Program-made: the position numbers and the translations under genes
The notes under the pieces: model-generated
What the model was told of the DNA's origin: nothing
Database searches by the model: none
The model's input: the letters and a program-made list of their open reading frames with translations, nothing else
In this document: piece after piece, positions 9,144-16,844 of the stretch
How positions within the stretch are numbered: position 1 is the stretch's first letter
How the letters are laid out: every line of letters begins with the position of its first letter
Assembly: GCA_910588535.1 (NCBI GenBank)
Contig: CAJUOO010000006.1
Location: 1-64,000 of the forward strand
Direction of reading: 5' to 3'
DNA from: an uncultured Lachnospiraceae bacterium
GTDB taxonomy: Bacteria > Bacillota > Clostridia > Lachnospirales > Lachnospiraceae
Length of the DNA: 64,000 nt

Positions 9144-11342
9144 ATGAAAAAACTATTACATGTCGCAGCAATCACTGGCACCTTGTTAGTGATGTCCTCC
9201 ATGCCTGCCTACGCACAGACCGGATGGGTGAATACGAACGGTAATTATTACTATTATGATTCCAATGGAGAAATGTGCAGAGGCTGGACGCAAATCAATG
9301 GCATAATGTATTATTTTGGGCCAAATTATGGCGCGATGCAGACAGGTCTTTTAACCATTGACAACCATCTGTATTATTTTAACTCAGACGGGGCCATGAC
9401 TGTTGGCACAGTCACTCTTCCCGACGGCAGATCCTATACCTTTGATCAGAATGGTATGATGACCGCCCCTACCGGATGGCAGCTTGTAAATAATAAGTAT
9501 TATTATTTTGACACAAATAACTCTGTTGTCACTGGCTGGAAAAAGGTGGATGGATACTATGTTAATTCTGACGGTGAGCGGATGGAGGGTGTGCTTGCCC
9601 GCGGTATCGACGTCTCCCGCTACCAGAATGAGATCAACTGGAGCGCTGTCGCTCAAGATGACGTGGCATTTGCCATTATCCGTGTGGGAAGTGTAAAGTA
9701 TGGCGTAGATGCCAGATACCATGAGAATATGAAAGCTGCCAATGCCAACGGCATCAAGACAGGCATCTACCTGTATTCTTATGCCACCACGCCAGAGGAA
9801 GCACGGGCAGAGGCAGAATTTGTCCTCTCCAATATTCAGAATTATCAAGTCTCCTTTCCGATCGCCTATGATATTGAGGATAATGTACATAAATCCCTCT
9901 CTCCTCAGCAGCTCTCGGAAATCATCAACGCTTTTTGTAGTGTGATTGAGGAAAATGGCTATCATCCCATTGTATATTCCAGCAAATCATGGTATAACCA
10001 GCGCATTGACACCTCTATGATCAACCATATTGACAAGTGGGTTGCACAATATTATACAGAATGTGAATATCCAAATCCATCTATCTGGCAGGCAAGCAGC
10101 TCAGGAAAAATTAATGGCATTAATGGAAATGTCGACGTAGATTTCCAGTACAAAGATTATAGCTCTACCTTTGTACAAAATGGCTGGGCAACACGAGCTG
10201 GCAAGTGGTTCTACTTCCTTGACTATCGCAAGCAGAATGGGTGGATAAAGGACGGCGAAACCTTCTACTATCTGGATACAAAGGGCGCGATGCAGACGGG
10301 TTGGCTGCTTGATAACAACAACTGGTATTATCTCACCTCCAATGGCGCGATGCAGACGGGTTGGGGCGATGTCCATAATGACCGCTACTTTTTCAACAGT
10401 GCTGGTATTATGCAGACAGGTTGGACAGAGATCAATGAAGATTTTTATTACTTTGATCCCTCTGGTGCGATGCAGACAGGCTGGTATCAGAGGGATGGTA
10501 ACTTCTATTATCTGGATGAAAAAGACGGCTCCATGGCAAGAAATTGGCTGCTTCTCAATGATTCATGGTATTATATGGGCAATAATGGAATTATGCAGAC
10601 AGGCTTTGTGGATGTCGATCAAGCAACCTACTATCTCGCTCCTAACGGCGTGATGCTGACTGGATGGAATCGAATCAATAACAATCCTTATTACTTCCAT
10701 GATAATGGACAGATGGCACAGGGCTTTACAACACTTGACAAGAATACCTATTATTTTGATGAGAAGGGTATCTTGGCTACTGGCTGGAATGAGCTGAATG
10801 ATAATTGGTATTATTCTGATGGCTCTGGTATTATACAGAAGGGATTCGTATCCTTTGGAGCTACTACCTTCTATTTTGACAATACTGGTAAAATGGCTAC
10901 TGGCTGGACTTTGGTGGATAAAGACTGGTATTATTTTGATGAAAATGGCTATAGACAAACAGGATGGCTTTCTCTTGAGGATACACAGACCAAGCTTAAG
11001 CACTGGTACTATCTAGACGCAGAAGGCAAGATGCAGACTGGATGGGTTGAGAATTACTATATGGACTCAGACGGCAGAATGAAGACCGGATGGCTTTCTC
11101 TCGGCAATGTATGGTACTATCTGGATACCGAAAGCGGGGCAAAGACCACTGGCTGGAAACAGATTGAAAATATATGGTACTACTTTGAGGCAGATGGAAG
11201 CATGATCGCGAATCAAACAAAAACTATTGACGGCGTTAATTACCAATTCAATGCTGATGGCGCATGGATAGAGCCATCCGAAGAAACTACGGAAATCCCC
11301 GCTGAAACAGTAGAAACTTCTACAGAAGCTATTGTAAAATAA
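9144..11342 (+). CDS. GH25 lysozyme (muramidase) with N- and C-terminal choline-binding-type repeats
   Basis: A 732-residue secreted protein; AGGAG lies 6 nt before the ATG. Residues 1-25 are a signal peptide ending AYA. Residues about 27-150 are six GW-type repeats. Residues about 152-338 are a GH25 domain: ARGIDVSRYQNEINW, FAIIRVGS, GIYLYSYA and the acidic catalytic motif AYDIEDN near residue 243. Residues about 340-705 are about 18 further repeats (GAMQTGW...WYYL type), followed by a Glu/Thr tail. GH25 enzymes cut the MurNAc-beta-1,4-GlcNAc bond of peptidoglycan. The layout recalls choline-dependent pneumococcal and phage lysozymes, but with repeats on both sides of the catalytic domain. 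Its position between the choline-activation gene and the choline-type transporter supports a wall-turnover role on a phosphocholine-decorated wall. Confidence 0.9.
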   Translation: MKKLLHVAAITGTLLVMSSMPAYAQTGWVNTNGNYYYYDSNGEMCRGWTQINGIMYYFGPNYGAMQTGLLTIDNHLYYFNSDGAMTVGTVTLPDGRSYTFDQNGMMTAPTGWQLVNNKYYYFDTNNSVVTGWKKVDGYYVNSDGERMEGVLARGIDVSRYQNEINWSAVAQDDVAFAIIRVGSVKYGVDARYHENMKAANANGIKTGIYLYSYATTPEEARAEAEFVLSNIQNYQVSFPIAYDIEDNVHKSLSPQQLSEIINAFCSVIEENGYHPIVYSSKSWYNQRIDTSMINHIDKWVAQYYTECEYPNPSIWQASSSGKINGINGNVDVDFQYKDYSSTFVQNGWATRAGKWFYFLDYRKQNGWIKDGETFYYLDTKGAMQTGWLLDNNNWYYLTSNGAMQTGWGDVHNDRYFFNSAGIMQTGWTEINEDFYYFDPSGAMQTGWYQRDGNFYYLDEKDGSMARNWLLLNDSWYYMGNNGIMQTGFVDVDQATYYLAPNGVMLTGWNRINNNPYYFHDNGQMAQGFTTLDKNTYYFDEKGILATGWNELNDNWYYSDGSGIIQKGFVSFGATTFYFDNTGKMATGWTLVDKDWYYFDENGYRQTGWLSLEDTQTKLKHWYYLDAEGKMQTGWVENYYMDSDGRMKTGWLSLGNVWYYLDTESGAKTTGWKQIENIWYYFEADGSMIANQTKTIDGVNYQFNADGAWIEPSEETTEIPAETVETSTEAIVK

Positions 11343-11391
11343 ATAGACAAGAATATTCTTTAAAAAAACATTTGTACTCTAACTCCTATTC

Positions 11392-11488
11392 AGAGCTGTC
11401 GCAATTAGCATTACCTACACAAGATATAGAATAAAATGCAGCACTATCTACAATAACTTGTATCTGTTTTTCTTATTGCGACAGCCCC
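11392..11488. repeat. MITE-like element, copy 1 (97 bp)
   Basis: Its ends are AGAGCTGTCGCAAT (11392-11405) and ATTGCGACAGCCCC (11475-11488), an imperfect inverted repeat. The interior (ACACAAGATATAG, AAAATGCAGCACTATCT, ACAATAACTTGTAT) is nearly identical to 16244-16341. It has no coding capacity. The ends resemble those of the IS1182-type remnant at 1093-1938 (GGGGCTGTCGGAAA), which suggests mobilisation by a related transposase. Confidence 0.75.
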
Positions 11489-11544
11489 ATACAAACCAGG
11501 ATCTCCCATGATTCCGCTTTGCAAAATCTCACACTACATCTGAT

Positions 11545-11612
11545 AAAAAGAGAGGATCTCACAGAAATTCAGAATTTCAAAACACCTGAATTTCAAGAGA
11601 TACTCTCTTTTT
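11545..11612. terminator. Bidirectional terminator between convergent genes
   Basis: AAAAAGAGAGGATCTC (11545-11560) pairs with GAGATACTCTCTTTTT (11597-11612). An inner stem CAGAAATTCAG/CTGAATTTC extends it. It separates the plus-strand lysozyme gene from the minus-strand transporter gene. Confidence 0.8.
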
Positions 11613-11638
11613 CAGAAATAAAGAGCTAAAGTAACTAT

Positions 11639-13219
11639 TCACCGACAGTTCTTTTCTCTTTCATCCTGCCTGAGCTCTTTCAAAAAGCTATAGACAATCA
11701 ACAGCATAATCAACCCCAGCGGAAATGCTGCTATTATAGATACCGTCTGCAACATAGACAACGTGCTTTCCGAGAATAGCAACGCAATTGGCAGCAATAG
11801 AAATACCATCGCCCAGAAAATACGAAGCCCTTTTCTTGGCTCCTCCACCATTTTGACATCCTTCTCCGAATAACCCGCCACTACCAGAGTAATAGCGTCA
11901 AAAGTGCTGGAATAAAACGCTACCATCGCTATTATTAGCACAACCAGTGCAACATTCGAGAGCCATCCGGTTGGTAGAGTGAGAAATATGGAAAGGATGA
12001 CATCAGATGCATCCGCTCCTTCCGCCAACGCCCCAGCTACATCAAGGACACCATGTGTCTGCTGATACAATCCGTAGCTTCCAAAGATGATAAAAGAAGT
12101 CCATGTACCCAAAAGTCCACAGGACAATCCGCCAAGTACAGTCTGCTTGATCGTCCTTCCCTCAGAAATTCGCGCGATAAAAAACGGCGTTGCCACAAAC
12201 CATGCAATCCAATATGCCCAATAAAAGATCGTCCAGTCCTGAGGAAAGCCATTTCCTCCAGTGGAGGATACACGCAGAGGGTCCATCCATGTAGACATGT
12301 GGAAAAAGTTCTGTATTACTGTGCCAATAGCTGTAATTCCGGTTTCAACCACGTAGATCTTTGGCCCGCCAATCAAGAAAATAGCAAGCAGCAGACAAAA
12401 AATAACCACACAGACATCTGCCAGATGAGATATTGCCTTCATCCCCCACAAAACTGCCGCACTGAATACCACCCCGATAACCAACAGAACAAGAATAGAT
12501 AAAAGCGGTGTCACCTCCGTGTGAAACAGATGGGCAAGAGCCTGCGACAATAACGGCGTAGCGGTGGAAAAGGTCGTCGCCGTGCCGGCAAGAAGCCCCA
12601 CTATGGCAAATACATCAATAAAGCGGCCCGGAAATCTATCTGCGCGTCCTCCAAGCACCAGACGACATGCTTCCGATAAGGACTGTCTCTGCCTCTTCTT
12701 TACAAACATCATATAAGCATATGCCACCGCAGGCAATATGTAAAAGCCCCATGGTATAGGTCCCCAGTGAAACAATGGATAGGCAGATGCCATATCCTGC
12801 TTCTGTGCCAGTGTCATATTCTCCATGGCAAACGGCGAGGCACCATAATAATATCCCCATTCTATCAGGGACCAATAGAGAATATCTGCTGCCATGGTAG
12901 AAGTAAATATCATCGCTCCCCATTTAAAATTAGAATACAGTGGTCTCTCTCTTTTTCCAAGCTGGATGGAGCCAAATCTGGAAAAAGCCAGCCAGATTGC
13001 CAAGCCCAGTATGCCAAGTCCCAAGAGAATATAAAAAAAGCCCAGATCATTGACAAAGAAACTTCTCAATACTGTGATAAGCTTCTTCGATTGATTTGGC
13101 ACTAACATAAGCGCCGCTGAAATTACCAATATAATTAGCAACGGCGCCAAGGTAATGCCCCAGTCAATGCCATCCAAAGGCTTTTTTTCCAATTTTTTCT
13201 TTGTATTTGTTTTCATCAT
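11639..13219 (-). CDS. BCCT family transporter (choline/betaine/carnitine type)
   Basis: A 526-residue protein with about 12 membrane segments, started at the ATG at 13217-13219, which has GAGG 6 nt upstream. A further-upstream ATG at 13237 lies inside the candidate operator and is unlikely to be used. The BCCT signature region is clear: DWTIFYWAYWIAWFVATPFF followed by ISRISEGRT-like IARISEGRT. The aromatic segment YWSLIEWGYYY matches the family's substrate-box helix. BCCT carriers import quaternary ammonium compounds, driven by Na+ or H+. Sharing a dyad operator with the choline kinase/cytidylyltransferase gene makes choline the most likely substrate, filling the place of LicB. Glycine betaine or carnitine cannot be excluded from sequence. 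Confidence 0.88.
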   Translation of the reverse strand: MMKTNTKKKLEKKPLDGIDWGITLAPLLIILVISAALMLVPNQSKKLITVLRSFFVNDLGFFYILLGLGILGLAIWLAFSRFGSIQLGKRERPLYSNFKWGAMIFTSTMAADILYWSLIEWGYYYGASPFAMENMTLAQKQDMASAYPLFHWGPIPWGFYILPAVAYAYMMFVKKRQRQSLSEACRLVLGGRADRFPGRFIDVFAIVGLLAGTATTFSTATPLLSQALAHLFHTEVTPLLSILVLLVIGVVFSAAVLWGMKAISHLADVCVVIFCLLLAIFLIGGPKIYVVETGITAIGTVIQNFFHMSTWMDPLRVSSTGGNGFPQDWTIFYWAYWIAWFVATPFFIARISEGRTIKQTVLGGLSCGLLGTWTSFIIFGSYGLYQQTHGVLDVAGALAEGADASDVILSIFLTLPTGWLSNVALVVLIIAMVAFYSSTFDAITLVVAGYSEKDVKMVEEPRKGLRIFWAMVFLLLPIALLFSESTLSMLQTVSIIAAFPLGLIMLLIVYSFLKELRQDEREKNCR

Positions 13220-13229
13220 AGAATACCTC

Positions 13230-13267
13230 ATGTTCATTTTATATGTCTATTTATATTATATGAACAT
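13230..13267. promoter_or_regulatory. Candidate operator at the BCCT promoter, site 1
   Basis: ATGTTCAT (13230-13237) and ATGAACAT (13260-13267) form a perfect dyad spanning 38 bp, the same span as the dyad at 7095-7132. On the minus strand it begins inside the -10 box (TATTATGTTCA), just as in the LicC-LicA promoter (TATAATGTTCA). Confidence 0.7.
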
Positions 13268-13294
13268 AATAGCACTCTATGTGTTCAATGTCAA
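13266..13294 (-). promoter_or_regulatory. Sigma-A type promoter of the BCCT gene
   Basis: On the minus strand TTGACA (complement of 13289-13294) and TATTAT (complement of 13266-13271) are 17 bp apart. The promoter overlaps the last codon of nagA, so the transporter can be transcribed independently of the nan/nag operon. Confidence 0.8.
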
Positions 13295-13318
13295 TCAAAT
13301 ATTGATTTTTTTGAACAA
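13281..13318. promoter_or_regulatory. Candidate operator at the BCCT promoter, site 2
   Basis: TGTTCAA (13282-13288) and TTGAACA (13311-13317) span 36 bp, the same arm-to-arm distance as the other two dyads. It overlaps the -35 box of the BCCT promoter and the end of nagA. Confidence 0.6.
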
Positions 13319-14448
13319 TATCCATCTTTTATTACTGCTCTAACTTTTAAGTCCTGATCAAGCAGTACCATATCTGCTTTTTTCCCTATATTGATGGAAC
13401 CTCTTTCCTCATACAGTCCAAGGCATTTTGCGGGATTTACTGTGGCACAGGCAATCGCTGTCTCCAGAGGAATCTGAAGCTCCCTGACAGCCGTTCTCAC
13501 ACAATCCATCAAGGTTGATGCTGATCCGGCAAGTGCACCATCTGACACCAATACTGCCTTTTTTCCCTTAACCTCCACATCAAGTCCGCCTAATGTATAT
13601 CTTCCATCTGGCATACCAGCCGCTCTCATACTGTCGCTGATAAATACAATGCGCTCCTTCCCAAGCATTGCAAATGTCGCCCTCACCATGGCAGGATGGA
13701 TATGCACGCCATCGCAAATCAGCTCGGCATACACATGGTCACTGTCAACCACAGCCCCGATCACGCCGGGATCTCTGTGATGAAAGGACGGCATAGCATT
13801 AAACAAATGCACAGCGTGATTTGCCCCTGCCTGAAAAGCCGATATTGCTGTTTCATAATCCGCATTTGTATGAGCGAGAGAAATATCCACCCGCCCCTTC
13901 ATCTGATTGATAAAATCAAGATAATCTGGATTGTCCTCCGGCGCTATCCCAATAAACTTCACCAGTCCATTAGACGCCTCCAAAAATTCCTCTGCTATCT
14001 TTACATTACATGGAATAATATGATTGGGATCTTGTGCCCCTTTTTTTACCTTACTGATAAATGGCCCTTCCATGTTAATTCCTAGCAGATCGGCTTTTAT
14101 GTTTCGATCTGTGGTTTCTACCTTTCTTTTATACTCCGCACCCACAGAAAGAATATTCTTAAGCTCCTCCACAGGAAGTGTCATTGTAGCAGGAGCAATA
14201 CCTGTCACTCCGACAGACGCCTCATATTCTGCAATTCGTTCCACCGCCTCCATGGTCCCATCACAGAAATCATATCCCTGACAGCCGTGAAAATGCAAAT
14301 CAATCAGACCCGGAATAGCATAACAGCCCGCTGCGTCAAGCTCTGTGGTATCCTCTGAAGCGCTGGAAAATACACCATCGCTAATACAAATATCGCCTTT
14401 TTCAAAACATTGCTCTTCCGTAAAAATTACTGCATTTTTAATAATCAC
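13291..14448 (-). CDS. nagA: N-acetylglucosamine-6-phosphate deacetylase
   Basis: A 385-residue amidohydrolase that converts GlcNAc-6-P to GlcN-6-P and acetate in the cytosol. Metal and catalytic residues are visible: His52-x-His54 (LHFHGCQGYD), Glu127 (NMEGPF), His193 (LAHTNA), His214 (HLFNAMPSFHHRDPG) and Asp272 (SDSMRAAGMPDG). The start is GTG at 14446-14448, one base overlapping the TAG stop of the rpiR-type gene, with GGGAGG about 8-9 nt upstream. It is the last gene of the nan/nag run; its product feeds GlcN-6-P to NagB, which is encoded divergently. Its 3' end holds the -35 region of the BCCT promoter. Confidence 0.95.
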   Translation of the reverse strand: MIIKNAVIFTEEQCFEKGDICISDGVFSSASEDTTELDAAGCYAIPGLIDLHFHGCQGYDFCDGTMEAVERIAEYEASVGVTGIAPATMTLPVEELKNILSVGAEYKRKVETTDRNIKADLLGINMEGPFISKVKKGAQDPNHIIPCNVKIAEEFLEASNGLVKFIGIAPEDNPDYLDFINQMKGRVDISLAHTNADYETAISAFQAGANHAVHLFNAMPSFHHRDPGVIGAVVDSDHVYAELICDGVHIHPAMVRATFAMLGKERIVFISDSMRAAGMPDGRYTLGGLDVEVKGKKAVLVSDGALAGSASTLMDCVRTAVRELQIPLETAIACATVNPAKCLGLYEERGSINIGKKADMVLLDQDLKVRAVIKDGYCSKKSIFD

Positions 14449-15302
14449 TATATTTTCCTCCCATCCTGTATACGCCCCGGCATCCCTTTTCCATCAGCGA
14501 GAGCTCGCAGCGTATTATCATGCATATACTCCTTCTTTCCCTTATCAAGCCCCGAATAGCAGGAATAGATAAGATCCAACATAAGAAGGATCGGAAATTG
14601 AGGCGAGATAACATTGCCCTGATTCAGATACCGAAGAGATGGCATTAATATAATTTCATTACAAAATTCATAAAAAGTGTCCGTCTTTTTTGCCGTGAGC
14701 AGGATCGTCTTTGCACCTCGCTTGTAAGCCTCCTTAAGAAAATAGAGAACCTCCTCTGTCTCTCCACTGATGCTGATCCCAAAAGCAAGGCTGTCCTTAT
14801 CATGAAAGATCGCCTGCATGCGCATCAGATCACTGTCTCTCAAAGAATCAATATTCACTCCAATGCGCATAAACCGCATCTCCATCTCGGCTGCGGCATG
14901 ACCGGAGCTACCGCGCCCACACACGGTCACTCTCTTTGCATTTCCCAGATACTGTACAATGCGGGAAATCTGTTCCTCATCCACAAGACTGTAGGTCTTG
15001 TTTAAAAGCTCCTGATACACGTTTAAAACCATACGTGTGTTCCCCGTCATGGATTCCTTTTTCTCAACAAAAGTCACCTCATACTGGTACACAAATTCTC
15101 TGTATCCCCGATAACCACACTTCTGTGCAAACCGGGACAAAGACGCCTCTGAGACATACAGGCGGTCAGAGATCGCCTTTGAAGACAAGTCTACCTTCTC
15201 CTGATTTTGAATAAAAAAATCTGCGATACTCTTTTCCACAGCAGTAAACTTATCATAATTCATTTTAATAATTGGAACTACAGACTTTACGTAATATTCC
15301 AT
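14448..15302 (-). CDS. RpiR/MurR family transcriptional regulator with SIS domain
   Basis: A 284-residue protein when started at the ATG at 15300-15302 (AAAGGG 8 nt upstream); a GTG three codons earlier is possible. The N-terminal HTH_6 domain shows TAVEKSIADFFIQN and LYVSEASLSRFAQKCGYRGY. The C-terminal SIS sugar-phosphate-binding domain shows VCGRGSSGHAAAEMEMRF and SISGETEEVLYFL. RpiR proteins of nan clusters sense ManNAc-6-P or GlcNAc-6-P. Within this operon it probably controls the cluster's own promoter, where dyads with TCTGAAA/CAGAA arms lie at 20167-20234. It overlaps nagA by one base. Confidence 0.92.
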   Translation of the reverse strand: MEYYVKSVVPIIKMNYDKFTAVEKSIADFFIQNQEKVDLSSKAISDRLYVSEASLSRFAQKCGYRGYREFVYQYEVTFVEKKESMTGNTRMVLNVYQELLNKTYSLVDEEQISRIVQYLGNAKRVTVCGRGSSGHAAAEMEMRFMRIGVNIDSLRDSDLMRMQAIFHDKDSLAFGISISGETEEVLYFLKEAYKRGAKTILLTAKKTDTFYEFCNEIILMPSLRYLNQGNVISPQFPILLMLDLIYSCYSGLDKGKKEYMHDNTLRALADGKGMPGRIQDGRKI

Positions 15303-15348
15303 CCTTATCACCCTTTATAATCTTTGAGTTACATTCGCCGCATATTCA

Positions 15349-16230
15349 TTAGCGGCAGCTCATAAAGTGATAGAAAGCCCCCAGCATCCCTGCATCATTT
15401 CTATTCATGGCAAAAGCGATTCTGGTCTGTGATGCCAGCTTGCTCAAAAGATATCTGTCCAGCGCGCTCCGCAACCTCTCCTTCAGATAATCTTCCTGCG
15501 CCATTACACCTCCTCCAAGAACTACAATCTGTGGGCTGGCAACATAGCAAATATTTGCTATACCAAGCCCCAATATATCAACCATCTCATCTATCGCTGT
15601 GATACATATGGCATCCTTCTGCTTCGCTCCCTCAAAAATCCGGTATCCATTCCATTCCTCCTCCGGCTCCTGCTTCTGTGAGGCAACTTTTTTCACCAGT
15701 GCTCCCGTTGACCCCAATGTCTGAAAATCACTGCCTCTCATCTGCATATAACCAAACTCACATGCACTGTTTCCAAATCCGTGGTACACCTGCCCATCTA
15801 TAATCAAGCAGCCTCCTATCCCCGTACCTATTGTCAACATCAGCATAGGATTGTATCCTTTTCCGGATCCACATATTGATTCTGCAAGCCCTGCACAATT
15901 TACATCATTTTCCACTTCGCAGGGTATGCCAAAACATTCCTCTAATGTCTTCTTAATCTTCACTCCTGTGTAATTTGGAATCAAAGGTGCAGAGTAGATA
16001 ATCTCTCCCTTTTTTGTGTCAACCATGCCCGCTGTAGAAATACAGATACCGCTGTAATGCTCCTCACTGACAAGCTTCCAGATAATGCCTGTAATCTTTT
16101 CCAATATAGCATAGCCACCTCTTTTTGCCTCCGTGGGAATCTCACTGCGGCTTAGCAGGACACCTTCTTCTGATACCGTGCCGTACTTAATTGCCGTTCC
16201 TCCGATATCAATGCTTATATATCTTTTCAT
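15349..16230 (-). CDS. nanK: ROK family sugar kinase, probable N-acetylmannosamine kinase
   Basis: A 293-residue protein. The ATG at 16228-16230 is preferred: it has GAGGG about 9 nt upstream and is followed at once by the phosphate-binding motif ISIDIGGTAIKYG. A longer frame would begin inside the MITE-like element. Further ROK features are VENDVNCAGLAE and GTGIGGCLIIDGQVYHG. The usual cysteine-rich zinc motif is only partly present (SACEFGYM). The substrate is inferred from position between nanT/yhcH and nagA: ManNAc to ManNAc-6-P, which NanE then converts to GlcNAc-6-P. Confidence 0.82.
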   Translation of the reverse strand: MKRYISIDIGGTAIKYGTVSEEGVLLSRSEIPTEAKRGGYAILEKITGIIWKLVSEEHYSGICISTAGMVDTKKGEIIYSAPLIPNYTGVKIKKTLEECFGIPCEVENDVNCAGLAESICGSGKGYNPMLMLTIGTGIGGCLIIDGQVYHGFGNSACEFGYMQMRGSDFQTLGSTGALVKKVASQKQEPEEEWNGYRIFEGAKQKDAICITAIDEMVDILGLGIANICYVASPQIVVLGGGVMAQEDYLKERLRSALDRYLLSKLASQTRIAFAMNRNDAGMLGAFYHFMSCR

Positions 16231-16243
16231 AATTATTCCCTCA

Positions 16244-16341
16244 GGAGCTGTCACAACAAACGTTATCTACACAAGATATAGTATAAAATGCAGCACTATC
16301 TTACAATAACTTGTATATGTTTTTCTTAATGTGACAGCCCC
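16244..16341. repeat. MITE-like element, copy 2 (98 bp)
   Basis: Its ends are GGAGCTGTCACA (16244-16255) and TGTGACAGCCCC (16330-16341). The interior is close to identical to 11392-11488, and both copies are followed by AT. It has inserted within the nan operon, between yhcH and the ROK kinase gene, 13 bp before the kinase start codon. Internal ACAAG/CTTGT pairing predicts a folded RNA in the transcript. Confidence 0.75.
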
Positions 16342-16382
16342 ATATCAATATCTTACCATATTTTATCAATTTTGTACAAGGC

Positions 16383-16832
16383 TCAAATTAAAACCTTAAA
16401 TATCACTTTCTTCACTGTCTCTGGTCCATTCACCTCAACTGCCGTGCGGTGCCCATCTACAGGATAACAGATAAGAAAATCACCCTCCCTAAGAACCACA
16501 GAGCTGTTTTTCTCTCCATGAAGAGCAAGAAAATCATCTGCCTCCACATATTCTCCCTGTTCCAGATTCTGAATAAAATTAAGATCAATCTGCTCCTGCC
16601 CTTCTAACAGAAGATGAACATCCAGATACTGTCTGTGTGCCTCCCAAAACCGATTCTCCGGTGTCGTCGTCGTGTATTCCACACGATTAAAATACAATCT
16701 CTTGCCATCAATCTCATGGCAGCCCTTTTCATAATCCTGCAGTCTGTGCTCCTTAGCATAAGCAAAACATTCTTTTATTGCATCTGTCAGAAATGAATAT
16801 TGATCCAAATCGTGGATATTTCCAAAAATCAT
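16383..16832 (-). CDS. YhcH/YjgK/YiaL family protein (sialic acid anomerase type)
   Basis: A 149-residue cupin-like protein; the ATG at 16830-16832 has AGGAGG at good spacing, whereas the one two codons earlier abuts it. Family features are GxHxIDGKRLYFNRVEYTT-like residues (GCHEIDGKRLYFNRVEY), EAHRQYLDVHLLLEGQE with the metal-site histidines, and GDFLICYPVDGHR. The E. coli homologue NanQ speeds sialic acid anomer conversion. The setting next to nanT and nanA supports the same role here. Confidence 0.85.
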   Translation of the reverse strand: MIFGNIHDLDQYSFLTDAIKECFAYAKEHRLQDYEKGCHEIDGKRLYFNRVEYTTTTPENRFWEAHRQYLDVHLLLEGQEQIDLNFIQNLEQGEYVEADDFLALHGEKNSSVVLREGDFLICYPVDGHRTAVEVNGPETVKKVIFKVLI

Positions 16833-16844
16833 GCTCATCCCTCC

